A stretch of DNA of 64,000 bases from Thioalkalivibrio sp. ALJ16 (GTDB taxonomy: Bacteria; Pseudomonadota; Gammaproteobacteria; Ectothiorhodospirales; Ectothiorhodospiraceae): NCBI RefSeq assembly GCF_000377345.1, contig NZ_KB898047.1, positions 19,715 through 83,714 on the forward strand, in the 5' to 3' direction. Both the position numbers and the translations under genes were made by a program. Of the stretch, positions 55,580-64,000 are shown piece after piece. Numbering within the stretch: the first letter of the stretch is position 1; each line of letters opens with the position of its first letter. Below the pieces are notes generated by a model, which searched no databases, was not told where the DNA came from, and saw only the letters and a list, made by a program, of their open reading frames with translations.

Positions 55580-57457
55580 ATGGCCGAACGTGACGCCTAC
55601 GGCGAGGAAGAGGAGGATCGCGAGCGCTTCGTGCTGCGCATCCTGCTGGCCCTGGTGGTGCTGGCGGCAATCCTGCTGGCGCTTGGCTGGCGGCTGTCGG
55701 GGCTGCAGGTCGGGGCCCATTCGCACTTCACCACCCTGTCCGAGAGCAACCGCCTGCGGGTAGAGCCGATCGCCCCGACCCGCGGGGTGATCCGTGACCG
55801 CAACGGCGTGCTGCTGGCGGGCAACCGCGCCTCCTATCAGCTCGAGATCACGGTCGAACAGGCCGGTGATCTGGAGGCCCTGCTCGCGCGGCTGCGCGGA
55901 TACGTGGAGCTGAGCGAGGCCGATGTCGAGCGTTTTCGGCGCGGGGTACGGCAGCGGCGTCCGTTCCAGCCGGTGCTGCTGAAGGCGGGGCTGGATGATT
56001 CCACCGTGGCCCGCATTGCGGTCTCGCGCCACGAATTGCCGGGGGTGGAGATCGAGGCCCGACCGCTGCGCTACTACCCGCTGGGGTCGGAGTTTTCGCA
56101 TGCGGTCGGCTATGTAGGGCGCATCAACCAGCAGGATCTGCAGCGCGTCGATGCGCGCGCCTATGCCGGCAGTTCGCATATCGGCAAGAGCGGCATCGAA
56201 CGCTACTACGAGGAACTGCTGCACGGGCGCCCGGGTTACCGTCAGGTCGAGGTCAATGCCCAGGGCCGGGTGCTGCGCGAGCTGTCGGTGACCCCGCCGC
56301 AGCCGGGAACGGATCTGATCCTGACCCTGGATGCCAACCTGCAGCACGCGGCCTACCGCGCACTCGACGGGAAGGATGGCGCGATCGTGGCCGTGGACCC
56401 GAACAACGGCGAGATCCTGGCTCTGGTCAGCGCCCCCGGGTTCGATCCCGAGGCCTTCGTTCACGGGATCTCCCAGGCCGACTTCGCCGCGGTGCGCGAC
56501 AACACCCGCCGGCCGCTGTTCAATCGTGCCCTGAGCGGCCAGTACCCGCCGGGCTCGACCGTGAAGCCGCTGGTGGCGCTGGCGGGCCTGGAAGAGGAGG
56601 TCACCACGGCGGAGCGCGAGATGTTTGCGCGCGGCTACTACCAGCTCCCGGGGCATGAGCGGCGTTTCCGCGACTGGCGCCGCGAGGGCCATGGCCGGGT
56701 CGACATGTCGCGGGCCATTGCGGTGTCCTCGGACGTCTACTTCTACGACCTGGCACACACCATGGGCATCGACCGCATGGTGCCCATCCTCGGCGCCTTC
56801 GGTCTTGGTCAGCGGGTCGGGATCGACTCGACCGGCGAGCGGGCGGGCATCCTCCCCAGCCGGGACTGGAAACGGGCCACGCACGGCGAGGCCTGGTTCC
56901 CTGGCGAGACCCTGATCACCGCGATCGGTCAGGGCTACATGCTGACCACGCCCCTGCAGATGGCGGATTTTACCGCGACGCTGGCGACCCGTGGCCAGCG
57001 CTACCAGCCACACCTGCTGCGGGCTATGGACAACGGCAGCGGGGAGCTGGAGTATCCATTGCCGGTCGCGCGCGAGCCGGTAGTGGCGGCCCCGAAGCAC
57101 TGGGAAACGATCCATGACTCGCTGGTCGAGGCGGTGCATGCGCGCCATGGCACCGCCTGGGGCAGCGTGGGCAGCACTCGGCCGGAGTACACCATCGCCG
57201 GCAAGACCGGAACCTCCCAGGTCTTCAGCCTGGGCGAAGACGAGGAATATGACGAGGAACAATTGGCCCGGCGGCTGTGGGACCACGCCCTGTTCGTAGG
57301 GTATGCGCCGGCCGAGGCCCCCCGCATCGCGGTGGCCGTGCTGGTGGAGCATGGCGGGTCCGGCGGTCGGGTCGCGGCGCCGGTGGCGCGCAAGGTGATG
57401 GATGCCTTCCTGCTGGATGCCGCGAGTATGGCCCTCGAGGCGGCGGAGGATGAATGA
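55580..57457 (+). CDS. mrdA: Penicillin-binding protein 2 (elongasome transpeptidase)
   Basis: A 625-residue inner-membrane D,D-transpeptidase for lateral wall growth, paired with RodA. Seen: one N-terminal helix (residues about 18-40), a pedestal domain with APTRGVIRDRNGVLLAGN, and the transpeptidase domain: active Ser in YPPGSTVKPL, SSD motif (AVSSDVYFYD) and KTGTSQ. Length is normal for PBP2. The stop overlaps the rodA start (ATGA). Confidence 0.97.
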   Translation: MAERDAYGEEEEDRERFVLRILLALVVLAAILLALGWRLSGLQVGAHSHFTTLSESNRLRVEPIAPTRGVIRDRNGVLLAGNRASYQLEITVEQAGDLEALLARLRGYVELSEADVERFRRGVRQRRPFQPVLLKAGLDDSTVARIAVSRHELPGVEIEARPLRYYPLGSEFSHAVGYVGRINQQDLQRVDARAYAGSSHIGKSGIERYYEELLHGRPGYRQVEVNAQGRVLRELSVTPPQPGTDLILTLDANLQHAAYRALDGKDGAIVAVDPNNGEILALVSAPGFDPEAFVHGISQADFAAVRDNTRRPLFNRALSGQYPPGSTVKPLVALAGLEEEVTTAEREMFARGYYQLPGHERRFRDWRREGHGRVDMSRAIAVSSDVYFYDLAHTMGIDRMVPILGAFGLGQRVGIDSTGERAGILPSRDWKRATHGEAWFPGETLITAIGQGYMLTTPLQMADFTATLATRGQRYQPHLLRAMDNGSGELEYPLPVAREPVVAAPKHWETIHDSLVEAVHARHGTAWGSVGSTRPEYTIAGKTGTSQVFSLGEDEEYDEEQLARRLWDHALFVGYAPAEAPRIAVAVLVEHGGSGGRVAAPVARKVMDAFLLDAASMALEAAEDE

Positions 57458-58572
57458 TTAGCGTGACCGGCCGTGAGATGTCGCTGGGGCAGTGGGTGCT
57501 GCGCGGTCTGCGCCTGGACAGCGTGCTGCTGGTGCTGCTTTCGATCCTGCTGCTGCTGGGGCTGGCCGTGCTGTTCAGCGCCTCCGGCGAGAGCCTGGTG
57601 GTCATCGAGCGCCAGCTGATGCGTATCGGTCTCGGGGTCGCTGCCATGCTGCTGATCGCGCAGGTCTCCCTGCATACGCTGCGGGCCGTCTCGCCCTGGC
57701 TGTTCGTGGCCGGCGTGATCCTCCTGTTGCTGGTGATGTGGATCGGGGATGTCGGCAAGGGCGCGCAGCGCTGGCTGGACCTCGGCTTCATGCGCTTCCA
57801 GCCCTCCGAGATCATGAAGCTGGCGGTGCCGATGATGGTCGCCTGGTATCTGTCGCAGCGGCACGGTCGTCCGCGGTTCCGGGATCTGCTGGTGGCCGCG
57901 GTGCTGATCATGATCCCGGTGTACCTGATCATGCAGCAGCCGGACCTGGGGACCTCGATGCTGGTGGGGGCTGCCGGTTTCCTGGTGATCTTCCTGGCCG
58001 GGCTGGGCTGGCGCTGGTTTGTCGGGCTGGGCCTGGCGGCTGCGGCCGCGATCCCCATCCTCTGGTCGCAGATGCTCGACTACCAGCGCCAGCGGGTCCT
58101 GACCCTGTTCAACCCGGAGTCCGACCCGCTGGGCGCGGGCTATCACATCATCCAGTCCAAGATCGCGATCGGGTCGGGCGGGCTGTATGGCAAGGGCTGG
58201 CTGAACGGCACCCAGTCGCAGCTGGAGTTCCTGCCGGAGCGGTCTACCGACTTCATTTTTGCGGTGTATGCCGAGGAATTCGGATTCATCGGTGTCGCGC
58301 TGCTGCTGCTGCTGTATTTTGCGATTGTCGCGCGCGGGCTGTGGATCGCCGCGCTGGCTCAGGACCGCTACGCACGCCTGCTGGGCGGGAGCATCAGTCT
58401 CACCTTTGCGGTGTACATGGTGGTGAACATTGGCATGGTGACGGGGCTTTTGCCGGTCGTCGGTGTGCCGCTACCTCTGGTGAGTTACGGGGGTACGTCG
58501 CTGGTGACCCTGATGGTCGCCTTCGGTATTCTCATGAGCATAGCCTCCCAGAAACGCCTGGTGAATCGATGA
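57454..58572 (+). CDS. rodA: Rod shape-determining glycosyltransferase RodA
   Basis: A 372-residue SEDS-family peptidoglycan polymerase with about ten membrane helices. Seen: GKGAQRWLDLGFMRFQPSE (core of the family with the key Trp and Gln-Pro-Ser-Glu), LQQPDLGTS with the catalytic Asp (written QQPDLGTSM), LPERSTDFIFAVYAEE and VPLPLVSYGGTSL. Also called mrdB. Overlaps mrdA and mltB by four bases at each end. Confidence 0.97.
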   Translation: MISVTGREMSLGQWVLRGLRLDSVLLVLLSILLLLGLAVLFSASGESLVVIERQLMRIGLGVAAMLLIAQVSLHTLRAVSPWLFVAGVILLLLVMWIGDVGKGAQRWLDLGFMRFQPSEIMKLAVPMMVAWYLSQRHGRPRFRDLLVAAVLIMIPVYLIMQQPDLGTSMLVGAAGFLVIFLAGLGWRWFVGLGLAAAAAIPILWSQMLDYQRQRVLTLFNPESDPLGAGYHIIQSKIAIGSGGLYGKGWLNGTQSQLEFLPERSTDFIFAVYAEEFGFIGVALLLLLYFAIVARGLWIAALAQDRYARLLGGSISLTFAVYMVVNIGMVTGLLPVVGVPLPLVSYGGTSLVTLMVAFGILMSIASQKRLVNR

Positions 58573-59600
58573 CCCTGAATCTGCGCCCCCTGTGGGCCCG
58601 TCTTGCCCGCCCGGTCCTGCTGCCCGCCGGTCTGGCCCTGTCCATGGCCATGGTCGCCGTTCCGCTGGCGGCGAACAGCGAATTCCGTGCGGGTGACCCG
58701 CCCTATCTTGAGCGCGACGAGGTGCAGGCCTTCATCGACGAACAGGTGGCCGCGGGCCGCGAGCGCGAGGCGCTGGAGGCGATGTTTGCCGCCGTCGACC
58801 CGCAGCAGCGCATCCTCGACCTGATCTCCAGCCCCGCCGAGGCGCGCCCGTGGAAGGACTATCGCCCGATCTTCATGACCGACGAGCGGATCGAGCGCGG
58901 CCGCGACTTCATGCAGGAGCATGAACGCTGGCTCAAGCGCGCCGAGGATCGCTTTGGGGTGGAGCCCAACCTGGTGGCGGCGATCATCGGCGTGGAGACC
59001 TTCTACGGCCGTAATACCGGGGGCTTTCGTGTATTCGATGCGCTGGTGACCCTGGGCTTCGACTACCCGCCGCGCGCGGATTTCTTCCGGCGCGAACTGG
59101 GTGAATTCCTGACCCTGGTGGACGAGGAAGGCCTGGACGCGCGCGAGACGCGTGGCTCCTATGCCGGCGCGATGGGGCGCGGGCAGTTCATCTCCTCCAG
59201 CTATCGCCATTACGCGGTGGACTTCGATGGCAGCGGCCAGCGTGATCTGCTGAATTCGTGGCCCGATGCCATCGGCTCGGTGGCCAACTACTTCCGCGAG
59301 CATCACTGGAATCATGGCGAGCCGGTGGTGGCGCGGGCACGGGTCGAGGGCGATGCCCACGAGGACCTGATCAGCCGCAACTACCAGGCCCGCTTTGATC
59401 TCGAGGAGCTGGCGGAGCATGGCATCCACCCGGCCGAAGAGGTAGATGCGGATGGTCGCTACTCCTTTATCCGCCTCGAGGGCGATGACGGCTACGAGTA
59501 CTATCTCGGTTATCCGAATTTCTACGTGATCACTCGTTACAACCGGAGCCCGCTGTATGCGATGGCCGTGCACCAACTGGCCGAGGCCCTGGCCGAGTAA
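58569..59600 (+). CDS. mltB: Lytic murein transglycosylase B
   Basis: A 343-residue SLT35-type enzyme that cleaves glycan strands to 1,6-anhydro-muropeptides. An N-terminal signal peptide (to about residue 36) is present; no lipobox Cys is seen, so it is probably periplasmic rather than lipid-anchored as in E. coli. Catalytic Glu143 lies in [13 protein letters not shown]; the fold core [21 protein letters not shown] and [12 protein letters not shown] follow. The start overlaps the rodA stop. Confidence 0.95.
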   Translation: MTLNLRPLWARLARPVLLPAGLALSMAMVAVPLAANSEFRAGDPPYLERDEVQAFIDEQVAAGREREALEAMFAAVDPQQRILDLISSPAEARPWKDYRPIFMTDERIERGRDFMQEHERWLKRAEDRFGVEPNLVAAIIGVETFYGRNTGGFRVFDALVTLGFDYPPRADFFRRELGEFLTLVDEEGLDARETRGSYAGAMGRGQFISSSYRHYAVDFDGSGQRDLLNSWPDAIGSVANYFREHHWNHGEPVVARARVEGDAHEDLISRNYQARFDLEELAEHGIHPAEEVDADGRYSFIRLEGDDGYEYYLGYPNFYVITRYNRSPLYAMAVHQLAEALAE

Positions 59601-60555
59601 ACCGCGCCGCTCGGGTGTCGGCGGGGCCGCGCTGGCGGCCTGGCTGGCGCTGGTCCTGGCGGGCTGTTCCTCCACCCCCGACCGCACGTCCGACCCGGAC
59701 CGCCCGCTGGGCGATGCCGCGTATGACAGCTACTCCGATGCCGCGGATGTACCGCAGGACCTGGCGCTGATCCCGGAGCCGGTGCCGCGTGACGAGCCGC
59801 CCAGCCGCTATGGCAACCCCCCGGAGTACGAGGTGTTCGGGCAGCGCTACCGCACGCTCCGGACCAGCGACGGTTTCGAGGAAGAGGGCATTGCCTCCTG
59901 GTATGGCACCAAGTTCCATGGCCGGCGCACCTCCAGCGGCGAGACCTACGACATGTATGCGATGACCGCAGCCCACAAGTCCCTGCCGCTGCCCAGCTAT
60001 GTCCAGGTCACCAACCTTGAGAACGGCAAGCAGGTCGTGGTCCGTGTCAACGACCGTGGGCCGTTCGTGGACGGGCGCATTATCGACCTGTCCTACGCGG
60101 CCGCCCATCGCATCGACATGACGGATGCCGGGGTTGCCCGCGTCCATATCCGGGCGGTGGGGCCGGGGGATACCGGGGGGGCGCAGGTGGCGGCCGCCAC
60201 CGTGCCCGAGCCGGAACCGCTGGCGGTTGCGACCGCGCCGGAGCCGACCGCGGCCCCTGCGGACCCGGAGCCGACGGCGGTCCGCGATCCCGCCCGTGAT
60301 GAGGCCGACAGCGTTACGCGTTATGTCCAGGTCGGGGCCTTCGCCGAGCGACACTCCGCCGAGCAGGTGCAGGCCGACCTCGAGGCCCTGGGGTTCGACG
60401 CCGTGCGCATCTCGACCCTGGAACGCGCCAATGGAGCGGACCTCCATCGCGTACGCATCGGGCCACTGGCGGACAGCACCGCGGTTCGCGCGATCACCGA
60501 TCAGCTGCAGGGCGCCGCCCACGTCGATTACCGCATCGTCGATGGTGCCCGCTAG
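59557..60555 (+). CDS. rlpA: Septal ring lipoprotein RlpA
   Basis: A 332-residue lipoprotein; in Pseudomonas it is a lytic transglycosylase acting on denuded glycan. The only usable start is the ATG at 59557 inside the end of mltB (44-base overlap), which gives a basic leader, then a hydrophobic stretch and lipobox LAGC. Seen: double-psi beta-barrel with [35 protein letters not shown] and [17 protein letters not shown] (with the catalytic-type Asp); a Pro/Glu/Ala linker (about 210-245); and a C-terminal SPOR domain ([16 protein letters not shown]) for binding septal glycan. Confidence 0.93.
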   Translation: MRWPCTNWPRPWPSKPRRSGVGGAALAAWLALVLAGCSSTPDRTSDPDRPLGDAAYDSYSDAADVPQDLALIPEPVPRDEPPSRYGNPPEYEVFGQRYRTLRTSDGFEEEGIASWYGTKFHGRRTSSGETYDMYAMTAAHKSLPLPSYVQVTNLENGKQVVVRVNDRGPFVDGRIIDLSYAAAHRIDMTDAGVARVHIRAVGPGDTGGAQVAAATVPEPEPLAVATAPEPTAAPADPEPTAVRDPARDEADSVTRYVQVGAFAERHSAEQVQADLEALGFDAVRISTLERANGADLHRVRIGPLADSTAVRAITDQLQGAAHVDYRIVDGAR

Positions 60556-60640
60556 AACGGCTCTCGGCGGCCTGTTCCTGCCCGGTTCAGGGCCCAATTC
60601 TGCTATCGTAAACGGGTTCTCGAGGAGGCCCAGCACAACC

Positions 60641-61897
60641 ATGAATCTGTCCGTCCGTACCCCCGTCCTGCCTTTGTTGTCGGCCTGCCTGCTGCTGGCC
60701 TGGATGCTGCTGATCGCCCCGGCCGCGGCGGAGGTGGAACGTCTGCCGGTGGCCGGGTCGGGGGCCGTGGCGATGCCGGGCGGCATCCCCAGCCCGCCGA
60801 GCGATGTCACGGCCGCAAGCTACACGCTGATTGATTTCGATTCCGGACTGATGCTGGCCACCCGCGAGCCGGATGTGGAACGCGAGCCGGCCAGCCTGAC
60901 CAAGCTGATGACGGCGTATGTCGTGTTTGGCGAGATCAGCGATGGCCGCATGGGGCTGGAAGACCGGGTCACCATCAGTGAGCGCGCCTGGCGCACCGGC
61001 ATGCGCGGTGCCTCGCGCATGTTCATCGAGGTCGGCGAGGAAGTCGGGGTCGAAGACCTGCTGCGCGGGATGATCGTCCAGTCCGGCAACGACGCCTCCA
61101 CCGCGCTGGCCGAGCATGTTGCCGGGTCCGAGGGGGCCTTTGTCGACATGATGAATGCGCAGGCGCGAGAGTTGGGCATGAGCCGCTCGTACTTCGCCAA
61201 TCCGCACGGCCTGCCCTCCGATGAGGCGCAGTACACCACGGCGCAGGACATGGCGATCCTCGCGCGGGCCCTGATTCGCGACTTCCCCGAGCTCTACGGT
61301 TACTACAGCGAGCGTTCTTTCGAATACAACGACATCACGCAGCGCAACCGCAACATGCTGCTGTGGCGCGATGCCGGCTTTGATGGCCTCAAGACCGGAT
61401 GGACCTCCGGTGCCGGCTACAACCTGGTCTCGTCGGCCAAGCGCAATGACCGTCGCCTGATCGCGGTGGTGATGGGCATCGAGGCCTCCGATCACCAGCA
61501 GGGAGGGACTCGGCGCGCGAACGAGTCCCAGGCGCTGGTGAACTGGGGCATGCGCTTTACCGCGACGCGCAAGCTGTTCGAAGGTGGCTACGAGCTGGGC
61601 ACCCCGCGGGTCTACAGCGGGGCGCAGACCGAAGTGCCGGTCGGCCTCGCCGACGACTTCTGGGTGATGGTGCCGCCCGGCCGCGAAGACAACCTGGATG
61701 CCTCGATGGAGGTCCACCAGCCGCTGCGCGCGCCGCTGGCCGCGGGCGAGCCGGTCGGCGAAGTCATCGTGCGCCTGAACGGTGAGGTGCTGCGCACCCA
61801 GCCGCTGGTGGCACTGCAGGCGGTCGAGCAGGGAGGACTGTTCCGCCGGCTCTGGGATGGCGCGGCCCTGTCCATCCAGTCGGCCTGGCCGTTCTGA
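60641..61897 (+). CDS. dacA: D-alanyl-D-alanine carboxypeptidase (PBP5/6)
   Basis: A 418-residue periplasmic enzyme trimming pentapeptides. The ATG at 60641 is preceded by GAGGAGG at about 12 bases. Seen: signal peptide (cleavage near AAA, residue 30), active Ser85/Lys88 in SLTKLM, SGN at 148-150, and KTG at 251-253. The C-terminal domain (about 300-380) and a final amphipathic helix (FRRLWDGAALSIQSAWPF) anchor it to the outer face of the inner membrane. Followed by the aminotransferase after 14 bases. Confidence 0.96.
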   Translation: MNLSVRTPVLPLLSACLLLAWMLLIAPAAAEVERLPVAGSGAVAMPGGIPSPPSDVTAASYTLIDFDSGLMLATREPDVEREPASLTKLMTAYVVFGEISDGRMGLEDRVTISERAWRTGMRGASRMFIEVGEEVGVEDLLRGMIVQSGNDASTALAEHVAGSEGAFVDMMNAQARELGMSRSYFANPHGLPSDEAQYTTAQDMAILARALIRDFPELYGYYSERSFEYNDITQRNRNMLLWRDAGFDGLKTGWTSGAGYNLVSSAKRNDRRLIAVVMGIEASDHQQGGTRRANESQALVNWGMRFTATRKLFEGGYELGTPRVYSGAQTEVPVGLADDFWVMVPPGREDNLDASMEVHQPLRAPLAAGEPVGEVIVRLNGEVLRTQPLVALQAVEQGGLFRRLWDGAALSIQSAWPF

Positions 61898-61911
61898 CGG
61901 TCGAGCCGCTT

Positions 61912-62802
61912 GTGAGCATTGCCTATTTCAACGGCGAGTACCTGCCCCTGGATGCCGTTCGGATCTCGCCGCTGGATCGCGGTTTTCTGTTCGGCGATTC
62001 GGTCTACGAAGTGATCCCCAGCTATGGCGGGCGTTTCTTCCTTCTGGAGCAGCACCTGCAACGGCTGGAGCGTTCGCTGGCGGCGATCCGGCTGGCCAGC
62101 CCGCACGAGCCCTCGCAGTGGCGTGAACGGCTGGAGGGCCTGCTGCAGCGCAACGGCGACCCCGCCACGCCGGATCTCGGTATCTACCTGCAGGTGACCC
62201 GTGGGGTCGCGCCGCGCGACCACGCCTTCCCGGCGGAGGCGCAGCCCACCATCCTGGCGATGGTCAGCCCGATTCGGCCACTGTCCGAGACGATCCGGGA
62301 CCAGGGCGTCGCGGCCGTGACTGCGCCAGACCAGCGCTGGGCGCACTGCGACATCAAGGCGACCACTCTGCTGGCCAATGTACTGGCGCGCCAGGGCGCC
62401 ACCGAGCAGGGCGCGCAGGAAGCGATTCTGCTGCGCGACGGTCAGGTGACCGAGGGCGCGGCCAGTAACGTCCTCGTGGTGGTCGATGGCGAGGTTATCA
62501 CCCCGCCGCTGGCGGCGACCGTGCTGCCCGGCGTCACGCGTTCACTGGTGCTGAAACTTGCCCGCAGCGCCGGTTACCCGGTCGCCGAGCGCAACCTTTC
62601 GGAGCACGAACTGCGGCGCGCCGACGAGGTATGGCTGACCAGTTCCACGCGCGAGGTGTTGCCGGTGACTCGCCTGGATGACCAGCCGGTAGGTGACGGG
62701 CGGCCCGGCCCGGTCTGGCAGCGGATCCATGCGGCCTATCAGGTCGCCAAGTCCGGGGCCGAGACGGCGCGCCCGGCGTTGCCGTCGGAGGGCATGGCAT
62801 GA
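61912..62802 (+). CDS. dat: D-amino-acid aminotransferase (class IV)
   Basis: A 296-residue PLP enzyme of fold type IV that makes D-glutamate or D-alanine by transamination. Starts with GTG at 61912 (family N-terminus SIAYFNGEYLPL). Seen: RGFLFGDSVYEVIPSYGGRFF, PLP Lys149 in CDIKATTLLANVLARQ, EAILLRDGQVTEGAASNVLVV and PGVTRSLVL. Motifs fit D-amino-acid transaminase rather than branched-chain or aminodeoxychorismate enzymes, though the groups are close. Sits between dacA and ybeD, where it could recycle or supply D-amino acids for the cell wall. Confidence 0.88.
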   Translation: MSIAYFNGEYLPLDAVRISPLDRGFLFGDSVYEVIPSYGGRFFLLEQHLQRLERSLAAIRLASPHEPSQWRERLEGLLQRNGDPATPDLGIYLQVTRGVAPRDHAFPAEAQPTILAMVSPIRPLSETIRDQGVAAVTAPDQRWAHCDIKATTLLANVLARQGATEQGAQEAILLRDGQVTEGAASNVLVVVDGEVITPPLAATVLPGVTRSLVLKLARSAGYPVAERNLSEHELRRADEVWLTSSTREVLPVTRLDDQPVGDGRPGPVWQRIHAAYQVAKSGAETARPALPSEGMA

Positions 62803-63065
62803 GTGATCGCGAGACCCTGATCGAGTTTCCCTGCCGCTTTCCCATCAAGGTCATGGGGGACTCGCACCCGGAGTTGCTGGCGGCCGTGGAGGCCTGCGTC
62901 GCCGAGCATGTGCCGGACCCGGACGATGCCGTGATCCAGCAGCGCGCCTCCAGTGGCGGGCGCTTCGTTGGCATCACCATTACCTTCACCGCGACCAGCC
63001 AGGCCCAGCTGGATGAGCTCTACCAGGCCCTGGGGCGCTGCGACCGGGTCCGCATGATCCTGTGA
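62799..63065 (+). CDS. ybeD: YbeD-family protein (DUF493)
   Basis: An 88-residue ACT-like small protein, conserved between dacA and lipB. Seen: [20 protein letters not shown], the signature, and [20 protein letters not shown]. Its start overlaps the dat stop and its stop overlaps the lipB start. In E. coli the protein has been linked to lipoate metabolism only by location. Confidence 0.95.
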   Translation: MSDRETLIEFPCRFPIKVMGDSHPELLAAVEACVAEHVPDPDDAVIQQRASSGGRFVGITITFTATSQAQLDELYQALGRCDRVRMIL

Positions 63066-63784
63066 CCGACCTGCTCGTGCCCGGGCCGGAGGTCCGCCTG
63101 CTGGGTGTGCAGCCCTACGTCCCCGTCTGGCAGGCGATGCAGCTGCAGGCCCGAGAGCGCGAGGCGACCCGACTCGATTCGTTCTGGTGCGTCGAGCACC
63201 CCCCCGTCTTTACCCAGGGTCGGAATGGCCGCCCCGAACATCTGCTGGACCCCGGCGCGACGCCGGTGGTTGCGATTGATCGCGGCGGGCAGGTGACCTG
63301 GCACGGCCCCGGGCAGCTGGTCGTCTACACGCTGGTGGACCTGCCGCGGCTGGGGATCGGGGTTCGGCGCCTGGTCGAAGGCCTGGAGCAGGCGGTGATC
63401 GATACGCTGGCGCAATGGGGGATTCGTGCGCAGCGTCGGGAGAAGGCGCCGGGGGTGTATGTCGATGGGGCCAAGATTGCGGCGCTGGGTCTGCGTATCC
63501 GGCATGGGCGCAGCATCCATGGGCTGGCGCTGAACATTGCCCCGGATCTGGCGCCGTTCCAGCGCATGAACCCCTGCGGCTATCCTGGCCTCGCCGCCAC
63601 CTCCATGCAGTATCTCCTCGGCCCGGTGGATGCCACCCGCGTCCGCGAGCAGCTGCTCGCCCATCTCGCCGAGCAGCTGTTTCCCGCCGAGGTTGCGAGC
63701 ATCCGGCATGAACCTGCGTTGCCGCCCGAGTTGGTCCGCGTGCTGGCGCTGGGACGTTGTCCCGCGCTCGGAGGCCGGGCCTGA
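63062..63784 (+). CDS. lipB: Octanoyl-ACP:protein octanoyltransferase
   Basis: A 240-residue enzyme moving octanoate from acyl carrier protein to lipoyl domains, the first step of lipoate synthesis. Starts with GTG overlapping the ybeD stop. Seen: [35 protein letters not shown], catalytic Lys138 in [11 protein letters not shown] and Cys172 in [13 protein letters not shown], the full dyad. lipA is not next: a repeat begins 12 bases after the stop. Confidence 0.97.
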   Translation: MTDLLVPGPEVRLLGVQPYVPVWQAMQLQAREREATRLDSFWCVEHPPVFTQGRNGRPEHLLDPGATPVVAIDRGGQVTWHGPGQLVVYTLVDLPRLGIGVRRLVEGLEQAVIDTLAQWGIRAQRREKAPGVYVDGAKIAALGLRIRHGRSIHGLALNIAPDLAPFQRMNPCGYPGLAATSMQYLLGPVDATRVREQLLAHLAEQLFPAEVASIRHEPALPPELVRVLALGRCPALGGRA

Positions 63785-63796
63785 TCCTCGCTCTGA

Positions 63797-64000
63797 AGTT
63801 TACGGTGGCTTCGCCCGGCCGTCTGCCGATTGTTGGCTGGTCCTGGTTCGTCCTCTGGTGTTTACGGTGCCTCCGGTCCACGTACTGCCGTGCGCTGACT
63901 CGCCAGCGCGCCGCGCCCGTTGTTGATCAAAAACGGGCTTCTTTGCTCGTGCAAAGAAGTACCCAAGAAACACGCCCGACTGCCGCGACCCCGGCCCGCT
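63797..64000. repeat. Composite repeat, third copy (runs off the window)
   Basis: Begins with TTTACGGTGGCTTCG, then GGCTGGTCCTGGTTCG, GCGCTGACTCGCCAGCGCGC and TTCTTTGCTCGTGCAAAGAA, and ends in GACCCCGGCCCGCT at the window edge. The blocks appear in the same order in the reverse complement of 45940-46150. No gene is seen in it. Confidence 0.75.

Overview
The window is 64 kb of GC-rich chromosomal DNA that looks gammaproteobacterial. The gene orders rhodanese(yibN-like)-grxC-secB-gpsA, lptD-surA-pdxA-rsmA-apaG-apaH, mrdA-rodA-mltB-rlpA-dacA-ybeD-lipB and rplM-rpsI are gammaproteobacterial core synteny. High GC, a BCCT-type compatible-solute carrier, a soluble chemoreceptor and many c-di-GMP and two-component genes fit a free-living, possibly haloalkaliphilic member of the Ectothiorhodospiraceae (Thioalkalivibrio-like). 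That placement is inference; no taxonomic marker was compared. I see no prophage, insertion sequence transposase or CRISPR array.

Layout. 1-9.5 kb: end of clpB, an SDR oxidoreductase, a soluble chemoreceptor, a lipoprotein hydrolase, a zinc metallopeptidase and a BCCT carrier. 9.5-13 kb (minus strand): ArsR regulator, rhodanese, grxC, secB, gpsA and a TM2 protein in one direction. 13-16.2 kb: envC, ctpA and a yajL-like gene. 16.3-24.7 kb: recG-ridA, a CopD-like membrane protein, a DUF3293 protein, and two large c-di-GMP enzymes facing each other. 25-30.6 kb: cls, parC, htpX behind a heat-shock-like promoter, and a glyoxalase II-like hydrolase. 30.6-35 kb: an orphan terminator with a likely small RNA, a histidine kinase and NtrC-type regulator pair, then a sigma-54-type promoter in front of a secreted DUF4168 protein. 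35-36.5 kb: rplM-rpsI, tRNA-Gln, and a duplicated module built from copies of the tRNA 3' end. 36.7-45.3 kb: a metallo-hydrolase, a 1280-residue FAD/Fe-S dehydrogenase, a periplasmic double rhodanese, a DUF2905 protein, rpiA and ilvA. 45.3-46.2 kb: a gene-free composite inverted repeat. 46.2-54.7 kb (minus strand): adk-lptD-surA-pdxA-rsmA-glk-apaG-apaH. 54.9-63.8 kb: ppa and the cell-wall elongation and lipoylation cluster. The window ends in another copy of the dispersed repeat.

How the parts work together. The secB cluster couples redox and rhodanese proteins to protein export. The lptD-surA cluster places the outer-membrane LPS translocon beside its periplasmic chaperone. The mrdA to lipB cluster holds peptidoglycan elongation (PBP2, RodA), lytic enzymes (MltB, RlpA), the D,D-carboxypeptidase and a D-amino-acid aminotransferase. 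The most interesting non-coding parts are the candidate small RNA at 30833-30927 with unpaired CCUCC/CUCCUUU motifs, the sigma-54 promoter with upstream inverted sites at 33952-34097, the tRNA-Gln tail triplication, and two families of dispersed inverted-repeat elements.
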